A DNA stretch of 64,000 nt from Aristolochia californica (GCA_029961685.1 JARWKL010000008.1:10380981-10444980); one strand, 5' to 3'; positions 21,719 through 33,452 are shown, numbered from the stretch's first letter. A program made the numbers and translations. Notes: generated from the letters alone by a model not told the origin.

Positions 21719-22952
21719 CACTCAAATACATCTCGCTATCGGGGAGGATCGTCTGTCGAACGAGAGTTTAGGAGAAAAAGAATTTCTCCCTTGCTCGCTC
21801 GTCTTCAGAGATTTCAATCGCCCGACAACCTTATCTCCGACGCTCCTCTCGCCGCCCCTAGTTCCGATGACCTTTGGCGAGAGCTCTCTCCTCTCTCTGC
21901 AACCTCTCTGACTCCTTCCTCGCTCGTGACCATCGATGATTTCAATCGCCCCCTCTGCGACCTCTCCCCGATGCTTGATTCTCTTCCTGTCGTCGTCCCC
22001 AACATCGACGACCATCGCCAAACCAGTCTGCCCTCTTTGCAACCTCTCCGGCTCGATTTGAGGTATTTATGAAGTTATTTGCATTCGTTTTTTTTTATCT
22101 TGAAGTATTGGAGTTTTCTCTCAGACATCTCGCATCAGAAATATTTCGTGTTGGTTAACAATATCATGCTCTGCATTCAGAAATTTTTTGTGTTTGAGCG
22201 TCAGAGGAAGATCATATAATTAATAATATGATCCCCCACAGGAGTTGAGATGCAACAAAAATACATGGGGCTAGAAGAGGGGCACTTTGCTCATTTTTCT
22301 CATTGTTCGAGTTCAAACATTGTTTTACCGTTCGTATTTTGGACAGAAAAGGAGAGGGAGTAGATGTTGATGCAAAACCACGTGATAATAAACAAAGTTA
22401 TCAACTGGATTTTTGGATTTGTTCATAAATTAGGTCCCCATTAGAATAAATTCAATCTTCGGGCCACAGATGTGTATCTTCCTAGGGTCCCCATTGGACA
22501 AGACTTTTTTTTAAACACATATTGCCTTCTAACTCCTGTTAAAATTGATTCAGAAAAAATAAATTGATAAGTGCACAAACCAGTCTATCTAGTCAATTAG
22601 TTCCACTAGGAAAGTAGAAATTTGTTGACCTTGGCAACTAGTGTGAGTTCATATCACCAATTATATTAAAAATAAAAAATTGGCTTATTAAGGACATATG
22701 GCTCCAACAACTATGTTGTGTGAATCAGTGATGCTCTTCTGGTAAGTTTCTTATCCTTTTATGTATGAAAGCTTTAACTTTGTATATGAATTGTTGGCTT
22801 GTGACTTCATTCCCACGTGCAATTTTTTGTTCTATGGGAGTTTGGACATTGGGAAATAAAAATAACGGGTAATGGAAATTGTTACTGATGTGTGAAGTTT
22901 CTGTCTCTTTCGTAAGCTCTATGTTTCATTGTGTACTTTTTATGAGTTTTAG

Positions 22953-23908
22953 ATGGCAGGAAGGAGGAAAGGTAAAGACATTATGGATAGCACTACAAAG
23001 AGGTCATACGACACATGGATGTCTGACGAAGATTTTAAAATGCTTGATTTGCTCATTGAGCAAGTCAATTTGGGTAACAAATTACCCAATGGAGTTTGGA
23101 AAGAAGAAGTTTTCAACGATTGTGCCAATATGTTCAATATGGACGCAACGAACCAAAAAATAGTAGAACAGTTGAAAAACCGCATGAGGACTTGGAAAAG
23201 AATGTATATGGTTGTGAGTACATGCCTAAACACTAGCGGCTTTGGGTGGGATTTACCCAGAAAGTCACTGCTAGTAAGACAGTGTGGCAAGACTACATAA
23301 AGGTTTGTAAATGTAGCAGAGAATGTTATGTTTCTTGCTTTATTAATCATGCTTTTTAGTATTTTAAAAGATAACTTTTCATGTAGACGCATAGAGAAGC
23401 TGACAAGTATAGGCGGGAAGGTTGTCCGCTCTATGAAAAATTGGCTATTGTCATTGGAAACACTATGGCCGTGGGGAAAGCGAGTCACACAAGCGTGGAG
23501 TCAGATGATAACCTTTCGACTTTTTATAGAAGGGACAATGATTGATGACATTGATGAAGATGATGCAGTTAGGGAGATCCCAACACCCAACATTATAGAG
23601 TCTCCAAGTGATGCTCCTCTGTAATGCAAAGCACCAAGCAATGATGGGGATAGAACTTCTTCTACTCAGCGTAGGAAGAGATTCGAACCATTAGTTGAAA
23701 ATGCTAACAGGATCGTTGAGGCTATTAACAATATGTCATCAACCCTTAGAGATGTCTTTAATCCCCCCGTAGAACCTCCATGGTTCGAAGCACTCTAGGC
23801 ATTACCTAACTTGCCCTTAGAAGTCAAATATTATGCCATGGAGTTACTCGACACCAAAGCTAAGAAGGATATGTTTATGAAGATGAAACCAGAAGATTAG
23901 TAAAAATG
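22953..23908 (+). pseudogene. Harbinger Myb/SANT-like DNA-binding protein
   Basis: Starts MAGRRKGKD at 22953. The trihelix/Myb-like domain (Myb_DNA-bind_3 type) shows DTWMSDEDFKMLDLLIEQV, then NGVWKEEVFND and QLKNRMRTWKRMY. A frameshift after GFGWD (near 23255) changes frame; in the other frame KTVWQDYIK runs to a GT-AG intron at 23303-23386. The next exon reads HREADKYRREGCPLYEKL. A second frameshift near 23540 precedes an acidic stretch. The tail LPLEVKYYAMELLDTKAKKD ends at a stop near 23900. In PIF/Harbinger this protein assists the transposase in DNA binding and nuclear import. Confidence 0.85.
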
Positions 23909-24091
23909 GTTGATGGCTCAATGTAATAGACTTATACAGATGTTGACAGTTTTAACCTATATTTACGAGACACATTTGGTTTTGTATGAATGATGTTGAT
24001 TATTGAGTATTTCTGGTCAATTATGAATGTGTATTATTGAATGTGTTTGAACCATGTTTTCATTATTCAATGTCTAGTATTGCAGGTACCC

Positions 24092-25483
24092 ATGGATAAT
24101 CTACCAGATAGGGAGAAAATATGTATTTGTATTGCAGCTTATACAGTTATACTTGTCCTTGTCCATTCATACTTAAACGATTGTAATAGGCAAGTACAAC
24201 ATTCTTATCATATGGGTGGTCCACGATATTTAAAGAAAGCATTAGAAATATTGCCAATTAAATTTTGAAAAGTGTATAGGATGAATTAAACTATTTTTCT
24301 CAAGTTGGTTGGAATCTTGAAAAGTAGAGGACTTGTATCTGATACAAGGACAATATTTTTGGAAGAACAACTTGCATATTTTTGTATCATTTTTGGTCAA
24401 CAACAATCTACAGTGTCACCTCAGAGATGTTTGAAAGATCAAATTGGACAATTAGTAAATATTTTAACAAGGTGTTACAAGCTATTATCAGACTACAATC
24501 TGATTACATCAAGCGACCTTCAAGACATACTCATTCAAAGATCTTGAACAATGATATCTATTCTCCATATTTTAAGGTAAATATAAGTCGTTTGATGAAT
24601 AATTGTCAGTTACTATAAAAATATATATTTGTATTAATGATTTTTTTTTAGGATTGTATTGGTGTCATCGATGGTACTCATATTAAAGCACATATCCCAT
24701 TTGATCAACAAGCAAGATTTTGGAACAAGAAGGGTTTTCTCTCACAAAACTTAATGGCAACATGTACATTTGACATGCAATTCACATATATACTTGCTGG
24801 ATGGGAGGGATCAGCAGCCGATTCACGTGTATTGAAGTCAGCATTAACCAGACAAGATAAACTTTTTGTTTCTGAAGGTAAATATTGCTTCTCTCTACAC
24901 AGTCTATTTAAATTTATATATTTTTAGATTATAATAGATATATATATATATATATATATATTTTATTGTAGGCAAATATTATTTGTAAGATGCTGGATAT
25001 GCAAATCTTCCTGGGTTCTTGGCTCCCTATCGAGGTACTCGTTATCACTTGCAAGAGTTTGGGAATAATACTCCTATGGATGAAAGAGAATTATTTAACC
25101 GAAAACACTCATCTTTACAGAACACTATCGAGCGTACATTTGGGGCTTTAAAAGGTCGTTTCAAGATATTAAAAGATGCTCCTCCTTTTGATTTTGATGT
25201 CTAGGTTAACATTGTGATTGCCTGTTGTGTATTGCATAATTATATACGCATGGAAGATCACATGGATTTATTTGAAGAAGAAGAAGATGATTCAAGTAAT
25301 GATTCTGGTGGAGAACATTGTGAAGATAACAATAAAAGTGATATTAAAGACAGTGATAGTAGTGACGATATTGAGGACGATGTGGATACTCAAAGAAGTA
25401 GTCAGAAGGAGTCTGCAGTACAATCTGCAAGAGCATCATATTATCAAGATGTTTTAGCAATTCAAATGTGGCAAAATTATTGA
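24092..25483 (+). pseudogene. Harbinger DDE transposase (DDE_Tnp_4)
   Basis: The probable start MDNLPDREKICI at 24092 follows an AG acceptor. Frameshifts lie near 24250-24300 and 24410. GT-AG introns are seen at 24577-24651 and 24878-24971, the second with a (TA)n run. All three catalytic residues are visible: Asp in GVIDGTHI (24670-24672), Asp in SAADSRVL (24820-24822) and Glu in NTIERTFGALKGRF (25130-25132). In-frame stops occur after GKYYL (24987) and after FDFDV (25202). The C-terminus is acidic (EEEEDDSSND) and ends QMWQNY. The enzyme would cut and rejoin element ends; this copy is dead as it stands. Confidence 0.92.
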
Positions 25484-25849
25484 CTATTATGTTGTACTTT
25501 TGTATGAACAGATATATTTCTTTGTGTTGTATTTTTATATGAACAGATATATTTCTTTTATATTAAAAAGATATTGAGTTATATTTGTATTATTTTTATT
25601 TTTATTATTACGATAGTTGTGTAGTACGCTATGTAGTACGATATTTGTATAATTATTTCATATTTAGATATTACAAAATTAAAATTTGATTAAAATTTTA
25701 ATAATATAAAAGTAAGCATTTGTTTAATTATTATATTTAATATATTATAGTTAGATATAATATTAATATTAATTTACTAATATTAATTTAATTTTTTGAT
25801 AGTCGGATATATCTAAATATTTTATTTAATAAATAATCTATATTCACTT
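25484..25849. other. Harbinger 3' non-coding region
   Basis: AT-rich region after the transposase stop, with a short duplicated phrase (ATGAACAGATATATTTCTTT near 25505 and 25540). It holds no gene. Confidence 0.6.
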
Positions 25850-25990
25850 TACACCACACTTTCCACTGTGCACACTAACAAAAACAAGTACTTTACACTG
25901 AACTTTCCATTGCGCACACTAACACAAACAAGTACTTTACACTGCACTTTCTATTGCGCACACTAACACAAACAAGTACTTTACATTCCA
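25850..25990. repeat. 44-bp subterminal tandem repeat, three copies
   Basis: Units end with AACAAGTACTTTAC; the CAAGTACTTT phrase recurs at 25885, 25929 and 25973, a 44-bp period. Each unit contains TG(T/C)GCACACTAAC, related to the terminal GTGCACTAACC, so these are probably amplified terminal motifs. Confidence 0.85.
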
Positions 25991-26066
25991 TCTCACTTTC
26001 CCTAGGGAAAGTACTTTTCATTGTATTTCATTTCCCTTTGAACTTACATTGTGCACTAACCCCCCC

Positions 26067-26246
26067 TTAGTTGTCAAAGGCTATATTCAGTCTTATGGTA
26101 TTTATTATTATGAAAACATTTCTCTAGTAGCCAAGATGAATTTGGTACGAGATCTTGTTTCTTTAGCTGCTAATTTTAAATTGGTTATCTATCAATTGGA
26201 TGTTAAAAATGTGGTTCTCAATGACTATTATTGGAAGACACCTTAA
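26067..26246 (+). pseudogene. Copia-4 RT, continuation right of the Harbinger insertion
   Basis: Reads LVVKGYIQSYGIYYYENISLV, then AKMNLVRDLVSLAANFKLVI and YQLDVKNVVLN, the RT fingers/palm region that directly follows ARYKA in copia RT. Removing 21535-26066 and one TTA joins the two halves in frame. The fragment stops after about 60 residues near the start of an LTR, so the YVDD palm and RNase H are missing. Confidence 0.85.
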
Positions 26247-26247
26247 A

Positions 26248-26665
26248 TGGCATTAAGGTAATAACCTTACCCACGTCAAAGAGGTGGTGCAAGTGTAATT
26301 AAATGCTCTTCTCTTAAGGATGACACAAGGATGTAATTAAAGAAGATGATGCATGTCTATTTACATCTTTTCCTTTTGAAAGCTTGTAACCCTAAGGGCA
26401 TTGTAGTCATTGTAACCTTCCTTCATAAACTATAAATAGAGTCTCAAGGCAAAGGGTAGATCATCAAGTCTCCCCTCTTCTCTCTTAAATTCGTCCTTAG
26501 ACTTTTCTCTCAAAGTCTCTCCCTTTCTCCTCTCCTTAGCCGTCCCTCTCTCGCTCTCTCTTCTCCTCTCTTCCTTCTTCCTCTCTTTCTTTTTCTCCTT
26601 TTCTTTGTCATCTCCTCTTTCTCACCCCTACTCGAGGACCTCATCATGGAATCCTAAATCCAACA
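26248..26665 (+). repeat. 5'-type copia LTR (Copia-5)
   Basis: About 418 bp, ending CTAAATCCAACA directly before a PBS. It has a TATA box (ACTATAAATAGAG near 26430) and a CT-rich downstream tract (26460-26630). The left edge is less certain; TGGCATTAAGG at about 26248 follows the broken Copia-4 RT. It may be a younger copia that landed in Copia-4, or a product of LTR recombination. Confidence 0.6.
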
Positions 26666-26677
26666 TGGTATCAAAGC
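26666..26677 (+). promoter_or_regulatory. Primer binding site of Copia-5
   Basis: TGGTATCAAAGC, one base from the usual tRNA-Met PBS, directly after the LTR. Confidence 0.65.
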
Positions 26678-27724
26678 AATGAGTTTAGGATCCCGATATT
26701 AAGGTGGTGATTAAGTAAGTTTTCATCAAACTTCACTTATTGTTGTTGGTGAAACAAAGGCTCGACAAACAAGATAAGTGTTTTTGTTTTTCTACCCTTC
26801 ATTAGATGATTTTGATAATATCTTGATCTCGACAAGATGTAAATGATAAGTTTTTCATCTCATGCATGATAATGTCTTGTACTCAATTTACTTTTCATGC
26901 AAGAGAATGATTGGTTGAAGCTTATGTTGGATTATCATAAGAGAAAAATATATGTTGGATTTTCTTGTCCTCTTTTTGCATATGTGGATTATCATGATCA
27001 AAGAATGATTAAATTCATTCAAGTCTGGTTTACGGTGCTAGTAGTATGTTTTATTCTCTAAAGAGCTCAGTGATGGTTGTTTTTCTGGTTACCAAGAGGA
27101 AGATTTTTTTTGAAAAAGGTGTTGGTCTTTTTGCACTACTTTTTATCTTTCATTGGTTGTGTTATCCTTTAGATTACCTTACCTAAATAAATCAAGGAGA
27201 AAATTTAAGATTAAGCTATGATTTAAAATCACAAAGTTGGCGTACTTTGCATAGGAGTAAAGTTCATTCTTCTAGAGCTTGAAAAAAGGAAGGTTGAAAA
27301 AAAGAAAGTGTTTTGATTTATCTATGTAAAAGCTTCCTATATTAGATTATTCTCTAGAATTTCTTTCTTACATCATTTAGGAAAAGAAGAAGTCAAAGAT
27401 TGAGAGCTTATTTTTATAGTTAGCGCAAGTGGCATAAAAGGAAAGTTGCCTTCTTTAAGAAGATCCTCTAAGTTGTTCAAGATCCCTTGAGATTTCACTT
27501 GCCTTTATAATTCTTTCTTAATTGAGAAAGATTTGAAATCAATTTTATCTGATTTATATTAGCACATGGAGTCATAATCTCCTTGATTACATGCATGATT
27601 AAGGCCTTGGTTTGGTTTGGCTTAGTGTGAATTGTTAATTGTCTTGGTTTGGTTCAGTTTGGCTTGATTGGTTTCCTCTCCTCTATTATTGGTTGGTTTC
27701 ATCCGTGTTGCTCCTAGATGCACT
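26678..27724 (+). other. Non-coding leader or unassigned DNA
   Basis: No gag or other domain is recognisable after the PBS. Positions 27600-27680 are rich in GGTTTGGTT words, as is the LTR of Gypsy-A near 36855-36920; that likeness may only be low complexity. Confidence 0.35.
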
Positions 27725-27935
27725 TAAATTTTTTGAACTTATCAGGGTTTTTCCTTGTGGCGTTCAATCGACTTATGAAATGGATTTTCCATCACCGTTT
27801 GTGGCATCTTCACCATACCAAGGTTCTTTCTTTGCTACGGAATAGGTTGCGGTTTTCCATCAAACAAGAAAGGCCTTGGGGATGATTTCCTGATTTGATA
27901 TCAGGTTTCATCACGGGTTGACTTGGTCTGTATCA
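27725..27935 (+). repeat. R-U5 part of the long LTR family, plus strand
   Basis: Matches the reverse complement of about 29880-30090: ACTTATCAGGGTTT, GTGGCGTTCAAT, CCAAGGTTCTT and CACGGGTTGAC occur in the same order. It ends GTATCA and a PBS follows directly. The upstream U3 half of the family is not recognisable here. Confidence 0.7.
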
Positions 27936-28238
27936 TCTGGTATTAGTGCCATGCCTTGTCTGGTCATATGTGGCTGGTCGATAGACCCATAGGCCGGTTC
28001 CCAGTCGTGGCCCGTACGGTGTGGAATATCCGTGGCATGTGAGGTGCGTAATATCCGCACGTGGGTATGCAATGCGTAATATACGCACGTGAGCATGCAG
28101 TTTAAAGGGGTCGGGTATGATGAGTCTCGGTTAGTTCCACATGGGTTAGCAAGGACGGTCTTGGATGTTATATGAGAGGGTTTACAAACCTCTCCCTAAG
28201 AGCTAGCTTTTGGGGCGGAGTCAGGTAGGTTCGTATCA
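27936..28238 (+). mobile_element. TRIM internal region and 3' LTR, chimeric copy
   Basis: PBS TGGTATTAGTGCC at 27938-27950, then an internal region like those of the TRIMs at 38244 and 42656, including GTGCGTAATAT(C/A)CGCACGTG words and a GGGGTCGGGTA PPT. The 121-bp TRIM LTR at 28118-28238 starts TGATGAGTCTCGG and ends GGTTCGTATCA. The 5' LTR is not a TRIM LTR but the end of the long LTR family (27725-27935), so the copy is chimeric. Satellite DNA begins right after it. Confidence 0.8.
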
Positions 28239-29879
28239 TTTACAATCCCTAAAAAGTACAAACACTTTTTGAAATTATCTCTCTCTAAATTTTTGCATTT
28301 CCATTTTAGATATATACTTTTTCCTTAAATCAAAACTTGAGTTTTCACTTTTCCCTTTATCTTGTAAAAAAAAAAAGAAAAGAAGGAAAATAGATCACAA
28401 CAAATTTTTTTTTTAGAGTTAATGTATGCAAAAAATTTAAAACAACAACAAATGTAAGTAACGAAAATTTATTCGCCCACCACAAATGAACACAAAAGTT
28501 TTGATATCCAAGTTTGGTAAATTCCACTTGTTCAACCCTAATAGCTTGGAATTTTATACGAAAAAGTTTTCTAAATTGATTCTACACATGTTTTAAATAT
28601 AGATATGCACACTTGAAACATGATAAAGATGCAAATGACCTATTGATCCAAACCTCATTAAATTCTCAAGTGAACGCGGGGTGGGATATTTACCTGAGTC
28701 AAACAAGCCATTATTTTATCCATTTACAAAAAACTGACCTAACAATCAATGATAATTGTAAAGTGATTTATCGGTCAATCATGGGTAGCGGACTATATTT
28801 TTTAAAGAAATGACTTATGGATTGAGAGTCAACACTCAGTTCAAAATCACTCCCACCCCACCCCCCCCCTTTTTCTCGACGATTGCAACACCTAATATAT
28901 AAAAACTAGAAAGACTTCATAATCCCCAAAAATTACAAACAGTTTTTTGAATTATCTCTTTGTACTTTTGTGAAATTCCATTTGAGATGTATACTTTTTT
29001 TTTAAACCAAAACTTGAGTTTTCACTTTTCCCTTTATCTCGTAAACAAAAAGATAAGAAGGCAAATAGATCACAACAAAACAAAAATTTTGAAGTTTATG
29101 TATGCAAAAAATTTAAAACAACAACAACTGTAAGTAAAGAAAATTTATTCATAACCACAAATGACCAAAAAATTTTTTATATCCCATTTTTTGAAATTCC
29201 ACTAGTTCAACTCTAATAACTTAGAATTTTATAAGAAAGTGATTTTGAAATTGATCCTACACATGTTTTAAATATGGATATGCATGTTTGAAACATGTTA
29301 AAGATGCAAATGACCTATGGATCCAAACCTCATTAATTTCTCAAGTGAACGTGTTGTGGGATATTTACCCGAGTCAAACAAGCCATTATTTTGCCAATTT
29401 CCAAAAAGCTGACCTAACAATCATTGATGATTGTAAAGTGCTTTATCAGTCAATCATACGTAACATGGTATATTTTTTTAAAAAATGACTTATGGATTGG
29501 GAGTCAACACTCAGTTAAAAATCCTCCGCCTCCCCCTTTTCCCGGCGATTGCAAAACCTAATATATAAAAACTAGAAAGAGTTTACAATCCCTAAAAATT
29601 ATAGAAACTTTTTTGGAATTATCTCTCTCTACATTTGTGGGTTTCCATTTTAGATGTATACTATTTTCTTAAATCAAAACTTGAGTTTTACTTTCCCATT
29701 TATTTCGTAAACAAAAAGATAAGAAGGCAAATAGATCACAAGAAATTTTTTTTTAGAGTTTATGTTTGCAAGAAATTTAAAACAACAACAAAAATAGGTA
29801 TAAAAAATTTATTCACACACCACAAATGAACACAAAAGTTTTGATATCCAAGTTTGGGAAATTCCACTAGTTCAACCAT
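28239..29879 (+). repeat. Satellite block 1 (~667-bp monomer)
   Basis: First block of the tandem satellite. The monomer is AT-rich and about 660-675 bp. Constant words in order are GCTTGAAACATGTTAAAGAT, GACCTATGGATCCAAACC, GATATTTACCCGAGTCAAAC, AACAATCATTGATGATTGTA, GACTTATGGATTGGGAGTCA, CCTCCCCCTTTTCCCGACG, AATATATAAAAACTAGAAAG, TTTAGATGTATACTTTTTTC, AAGATAAGAAGGCAAATAGA, CCACAAATGAACACAAAAG and CCTACACATGTTTTAAATAT. The GAAACATG anchors lie at 28615 and 29290. No terminal repeats or protein domains are seen in it. Confidence 0.93.
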
Positions 29880-30458
29880 TGATACGAACCACGTCAACCC
29901 GTGACAAAACCCGAGACCAAATCTGGAAATTATCCCTAAGATGTTTCAATTTTGATGGAAATCTCGAGCCGATACCAAGCTAATCAAGAACCTTGGCGTA
30001 GTGTAGACGCCACAAACAGGGAAGGAAAATCAGTTTGATAAGTCGGTATTGAACGCCACATGGAAACCCTTGATAAGTTTGGAAAAATGAAAAACTCACA
30101 CGTTATCAATAATCATCAAAAACGTTTTTTAATCTGTGTACCAGGTCCTCTATTTATAGTGGAGGACGTGGTTGAGTCCTAATTAAATTCAAATTATAAC
30201 TCTTAAAGATAAAACCTATCATACTAAGATAACTCAATGTAAACTAGAATTCTAACATAACTCAAACTCTATCTCTCTAAGATAAACATATTTTGAAAAG
30301 ATAACATAATCTACTAGAGTTCTAATATAACTAAAATTCTAACTCATGAGGACTCTTCTTGGCATCCCTCGTTCTCATGGTGGGTCCCACCAGCTTGTGC
30401 CACAATGGTGGGTCTCACAATATAACAGAGTAAAACCAGCCTTTGTTCACATCTAACA
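29880..30458 (-). repeat. Solo LTR (long LTR family)
   Basis: 579 bp inside the satellite. Read on the minus strand it starts TGTTAGATGTG, has a TATA box (CTATAAATAGAGG, plus-strand 30152-30164 region) and ends GGTTCGTATCA. No internal sequence follows on either side. The same family appears truncated at 32451-32974 and as R-U5 at 27725-27935. No clean 5-bp target duplication is seen; at most 1-3 bp (A or ATG) is shared. Confidence 0.75.
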
Positions 30459-32450
30459 TAATAGCTTCGAATTTTATAAGAAAAAGATTTCAAAATTGAC
30501 CCTACACATGTTTTAAAAATAGACTTGCATGCTTGAAACATGTTAAAGATAGTCTATGGATGCAAACCTCATTAACTTCTATAGAGAATGTGCGGTGGGA
30601 TATTTCCTGAGTCAAACTAGCCATTATTTTGCCCATTTACAAAAAGCTGACCTAACAATCATTGATGATTGTAAATTGATTTATCGGTCAATCAAGCGTA
30701 ACGGACTATATTTTTGTAAGAAATGACTTATGGATTGGGAGTCAACACTTAGTTAAAAAACCCCACCTCCCCATTTTCCCGACGATTGCAAAACTAAATT
30801 TATAAAAAACTAGAAAGATTTTACAATCCCTAAAAATTAAAGACACTTTTTAAAATTATCTCACTCTACATTTGTGTGTTTCCATTTTAGATGTATACTT
30901 TTTTCTTATATCAAAACTTTAGTTTTCACTTTTCCCTTAATCTCGTAAAAAAAAAAGATAAGAAGGCAAATAGATAAAAAAAACGAAAATTTTAGAGTTT
31001 ATGTATGCAAAAAATTTAAAACAACAACAAATGAAAGTAAAGAAAATTTATTCACACACCACAAATGAACACAAAATTTTTTTATCCAAGTTTTGGAATT
31101 CCACTAGTTCAACTCTATTAGCTTTGAATTTGATAAGAACGGGATTTCTAAATTGATCCCACACAAGTTTTAAATATGGATATGCATGCTTGAAACATGT
31201 TAGAGATGAAAATGACCTATGGATCCAAACCTTATTAAATTCTCACGTGAACGTGCTGTGGGATATTTACCCGAGGCAAACAAGCTATTATTGTGCCCAT
31301 TTACAAAAATCTGACCTAACAATCATTGATGATTGTAAAGTGATTTATTGTCAATTATACGTAACAGGCTATATTTTTGTAAGAATTGACTTATGGATTG
31401 GGAGTCAACACTCAGTTAAAAATCCCCAACATCCCCCTTTTCCCGACGACTGCAAAACCTAATATATAAAAACTAGAAAGATTTTACTATCCCTAAAAAT
31501 TAAAGACACTTTTTGGAATTATCTCTCTCTATATTTGTGCGTTTCCATTTTAGATATATAATTTTTTCTTAAATAAAAACTTTAGTTTTCACTTTTCCAT
31601 TTCTCTCGTAAACAAAAGGATAAGAAGGCAAATAGATCACAACAAAACGAAAATTTTAGAGTTTATGTTTGCAAAAATTTAAAACAACAACAAATGTAAG
31701 TGAAGAAAATTTATTCACAAACAACAAATGAACACAAAAGTTTTGATATCCAAGTTGGGAAATTTTACTAATTTAACCCTAATAACTTGGAATTTTATAA
31801 GAAAGAGATTTCAAAATTGATCCTACACATGTTTTAAATATGGATATGCATGCTTGAAACATGTTAAAGATGCAAATGACTTATGGATCCAAACCTCATT
31901 AAATTCTCAAGTGAACGTGCGGGTGGGATATTTACCCGAGTCAAACAAGCTATTATTTTGCCCATTTACAAAAAAACTGACCTAACATTCATTGTTGATT
32001 GTAAAGTGATTTATTGGTCAATCATGCTTAATAGGCTCTATTTTTTGAAGAAATGACTTATGGATTTGGAGTCAACGGTCATTTAAAAATCACCCACCTC
32101 CCCCTTTTCCCGATGATTGCAAAACCTAATATATAAAAACTAGAAAGAGTTTAAAATCTCTAAAAATTACAGAGACTTTTTGGGATTATCTTTCTCTACA
32201 TTTGTGTGTTTCCATTTTAGATGTATACTTTTTTTTCTTAAATCAAAACTTGATTTTTCAATTTTCCCTTTCTCTTAGAAACAAAAAGTAAGAAGGCAAA
32301 TAGATCACAACAAAATGAAAATTTTAGAGTTTTTGTAAGCAAAAAATTTAAAACAACAACAAAAGTAAGTAAAAATTTTTTATCCACACACCACAAATGA
32401 ACACAAAAGTTTTGATATCCAAGTTTTGGAAATTCCACTTGTTCAACCAT
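30459..32450 (+). repeat. Satellite block 2
   Basis: Three monomers with anchors at 30535, 31192 and 31856 (spacings 657 and 664 bp). It ends at exactly the same monomer position (GTTCAACCAT) where block 1 was interrupted by the LTR. Confidence 0.93.
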
Positions 32451-32974
32451 TGATATGAACCATGTCAACCCGTGATGAAATCCGATACCAAATCTGAAAA
32501 TCGTCCCTAAGATCTTTCAAGTTTGATGGAAACCACGTGACCCGTTGCTTAGCAAAGCAAGAACCTTGGTATAGTGTACACGCCATGAATGGGGATGAAA
32601 AATCCATTTGATAAGTCGGAATTCAATGCCACAAGAAAACCCTTGATAAGTTTGGAAAAGTCAATAACTCACACAATATCAATAATCATCAAAAACGATT
32701 TTTAATTTGTGTACCAGGTCCTCTATTTTTAGTGGAGGATGTGGTAGAGTCCTAATTACATTCAAATTCTAACTCTTAAAGATAAACCTATCATAATAAG
32801 ATAACTCAATGTAAACTAGAATTCTAACATAACTCAAACTTTATCTCTTTAAGATAAGCATATCTTGAAAAGATAACATAATCAACTAGAGTTCTAATTT
32901 AACTAAAATTCAAATTCATGAGGACTCTTCTTGGCATCCTACATTCTCATGGTGAGTCCCACCAGCTTGTACCA
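32451..32974 (-). repeat. Truncated second copy of the long LTR
   Basis: Homologous to 29880-30400 in the same orientation and joined to the satellite at the same base (ACCAT then TGATA). It breaks off inside CCAGCTTGTACCA, where Gypsy-A gag sequence begins. It is diverged by scattered substitutions. Confidence 0.75.
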
Positions 32975-33452
32975 AAAGACCTTCAAGGAAAGGTTAGCCC
33001 GAACAAACCAGTTTGTTAGCCACACACAGTATGTTCATATTTTTACTACTGGTTTGACAGAAGCTCTGCGATTAGAAGTTGAATTACATGCTCCTACAAA
33101 TTTAGACCACACTATGAATTTAGCCAGGGCAATTGAGCACAAGCAGCGTGTTCTAAAGGAGTCACTGGTCAGAGAACCAGCTTGGCCAGGGAGGCACAAT
33201 GCCTCAGCGCCAAACCCTTCCTATGGACCTCCAAGATTTAGAGACAGTGCAGCCCCACGCCTAGACATCTCTAATTTGGCTCCACTTGCTCCTTACTTCA
33301 AAAAATTTACTAGACAGGAAATGGACCAGAGAAAGGCCAAGGGCCTCTGTTTTAACTGTGATGAACAGTATGTCATTGGACACCACTGCAACTGATTATT
33401 TAGTATATGTCTGTGGGAGGATGGAGAAGAAATACCACCAGAGGAGGAAATT
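32975..33452 (+). pseudogene. Gypsy-A gag C-terminal part
   Basis: Reads FKERLARTNQFVSHTQYVHI, then FTTGLTEALRLEVELHAPTN, a basic linker and the zinc knuckle CFNCDEQYVIGHHC (CCHC-like) near 33348-33392. A TGA at 33394-33396 interrupts the frame, which continues as PPEEEIVETDQEGPEISLHA into the protease. It would bind and package element RNA. The N-terminal half is lost at the junction near 32975. Confidence 0.88.

Larger units (their letters stand above)
21535..26066 (+). mobile_element. PIF/Harbinger DNA transposon
   Basis: 4532 bp flanked by TTA at 21532-21534 and 26067-26069, the 3-bp target duplication usual for PIF/Harbinger. The termini GGGCCTTTTAGTGCGC (left) and GTGCACTAACCCCCCC (right) are imperfect inverted repeats. 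It carries the two standard genes in the same orientation, a Myb/SANT-like gene (22953-23900) and a DDE transposase (24092-25483). Both are broken by stops and frameshifts, so it is probably non-autonomous. It sits inside the RT of Copia-4. Confidence 0.93.

Noticed and set aside
21680..22072. 130-codon open frame in the Harbinger left region
   Set aside because: It begins inside the hairpin, is low-complexity Ser/Pro/Leu-rich, has an overlapping minus frame of similar length and lacks a recognisable domain; a GC-rich leader explains it.
24935..24963. (TA)n microsatellite as a separate feature
   Set aside because: It lies within the second transposase intron and is ordinary plant intron sequence.
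26460..26640. CT-rich tract as an independent microsatellite
   Set aside because: It sits between the TATA box and PBS of a copia LTR, where CT-rich untranslated leaders are common.
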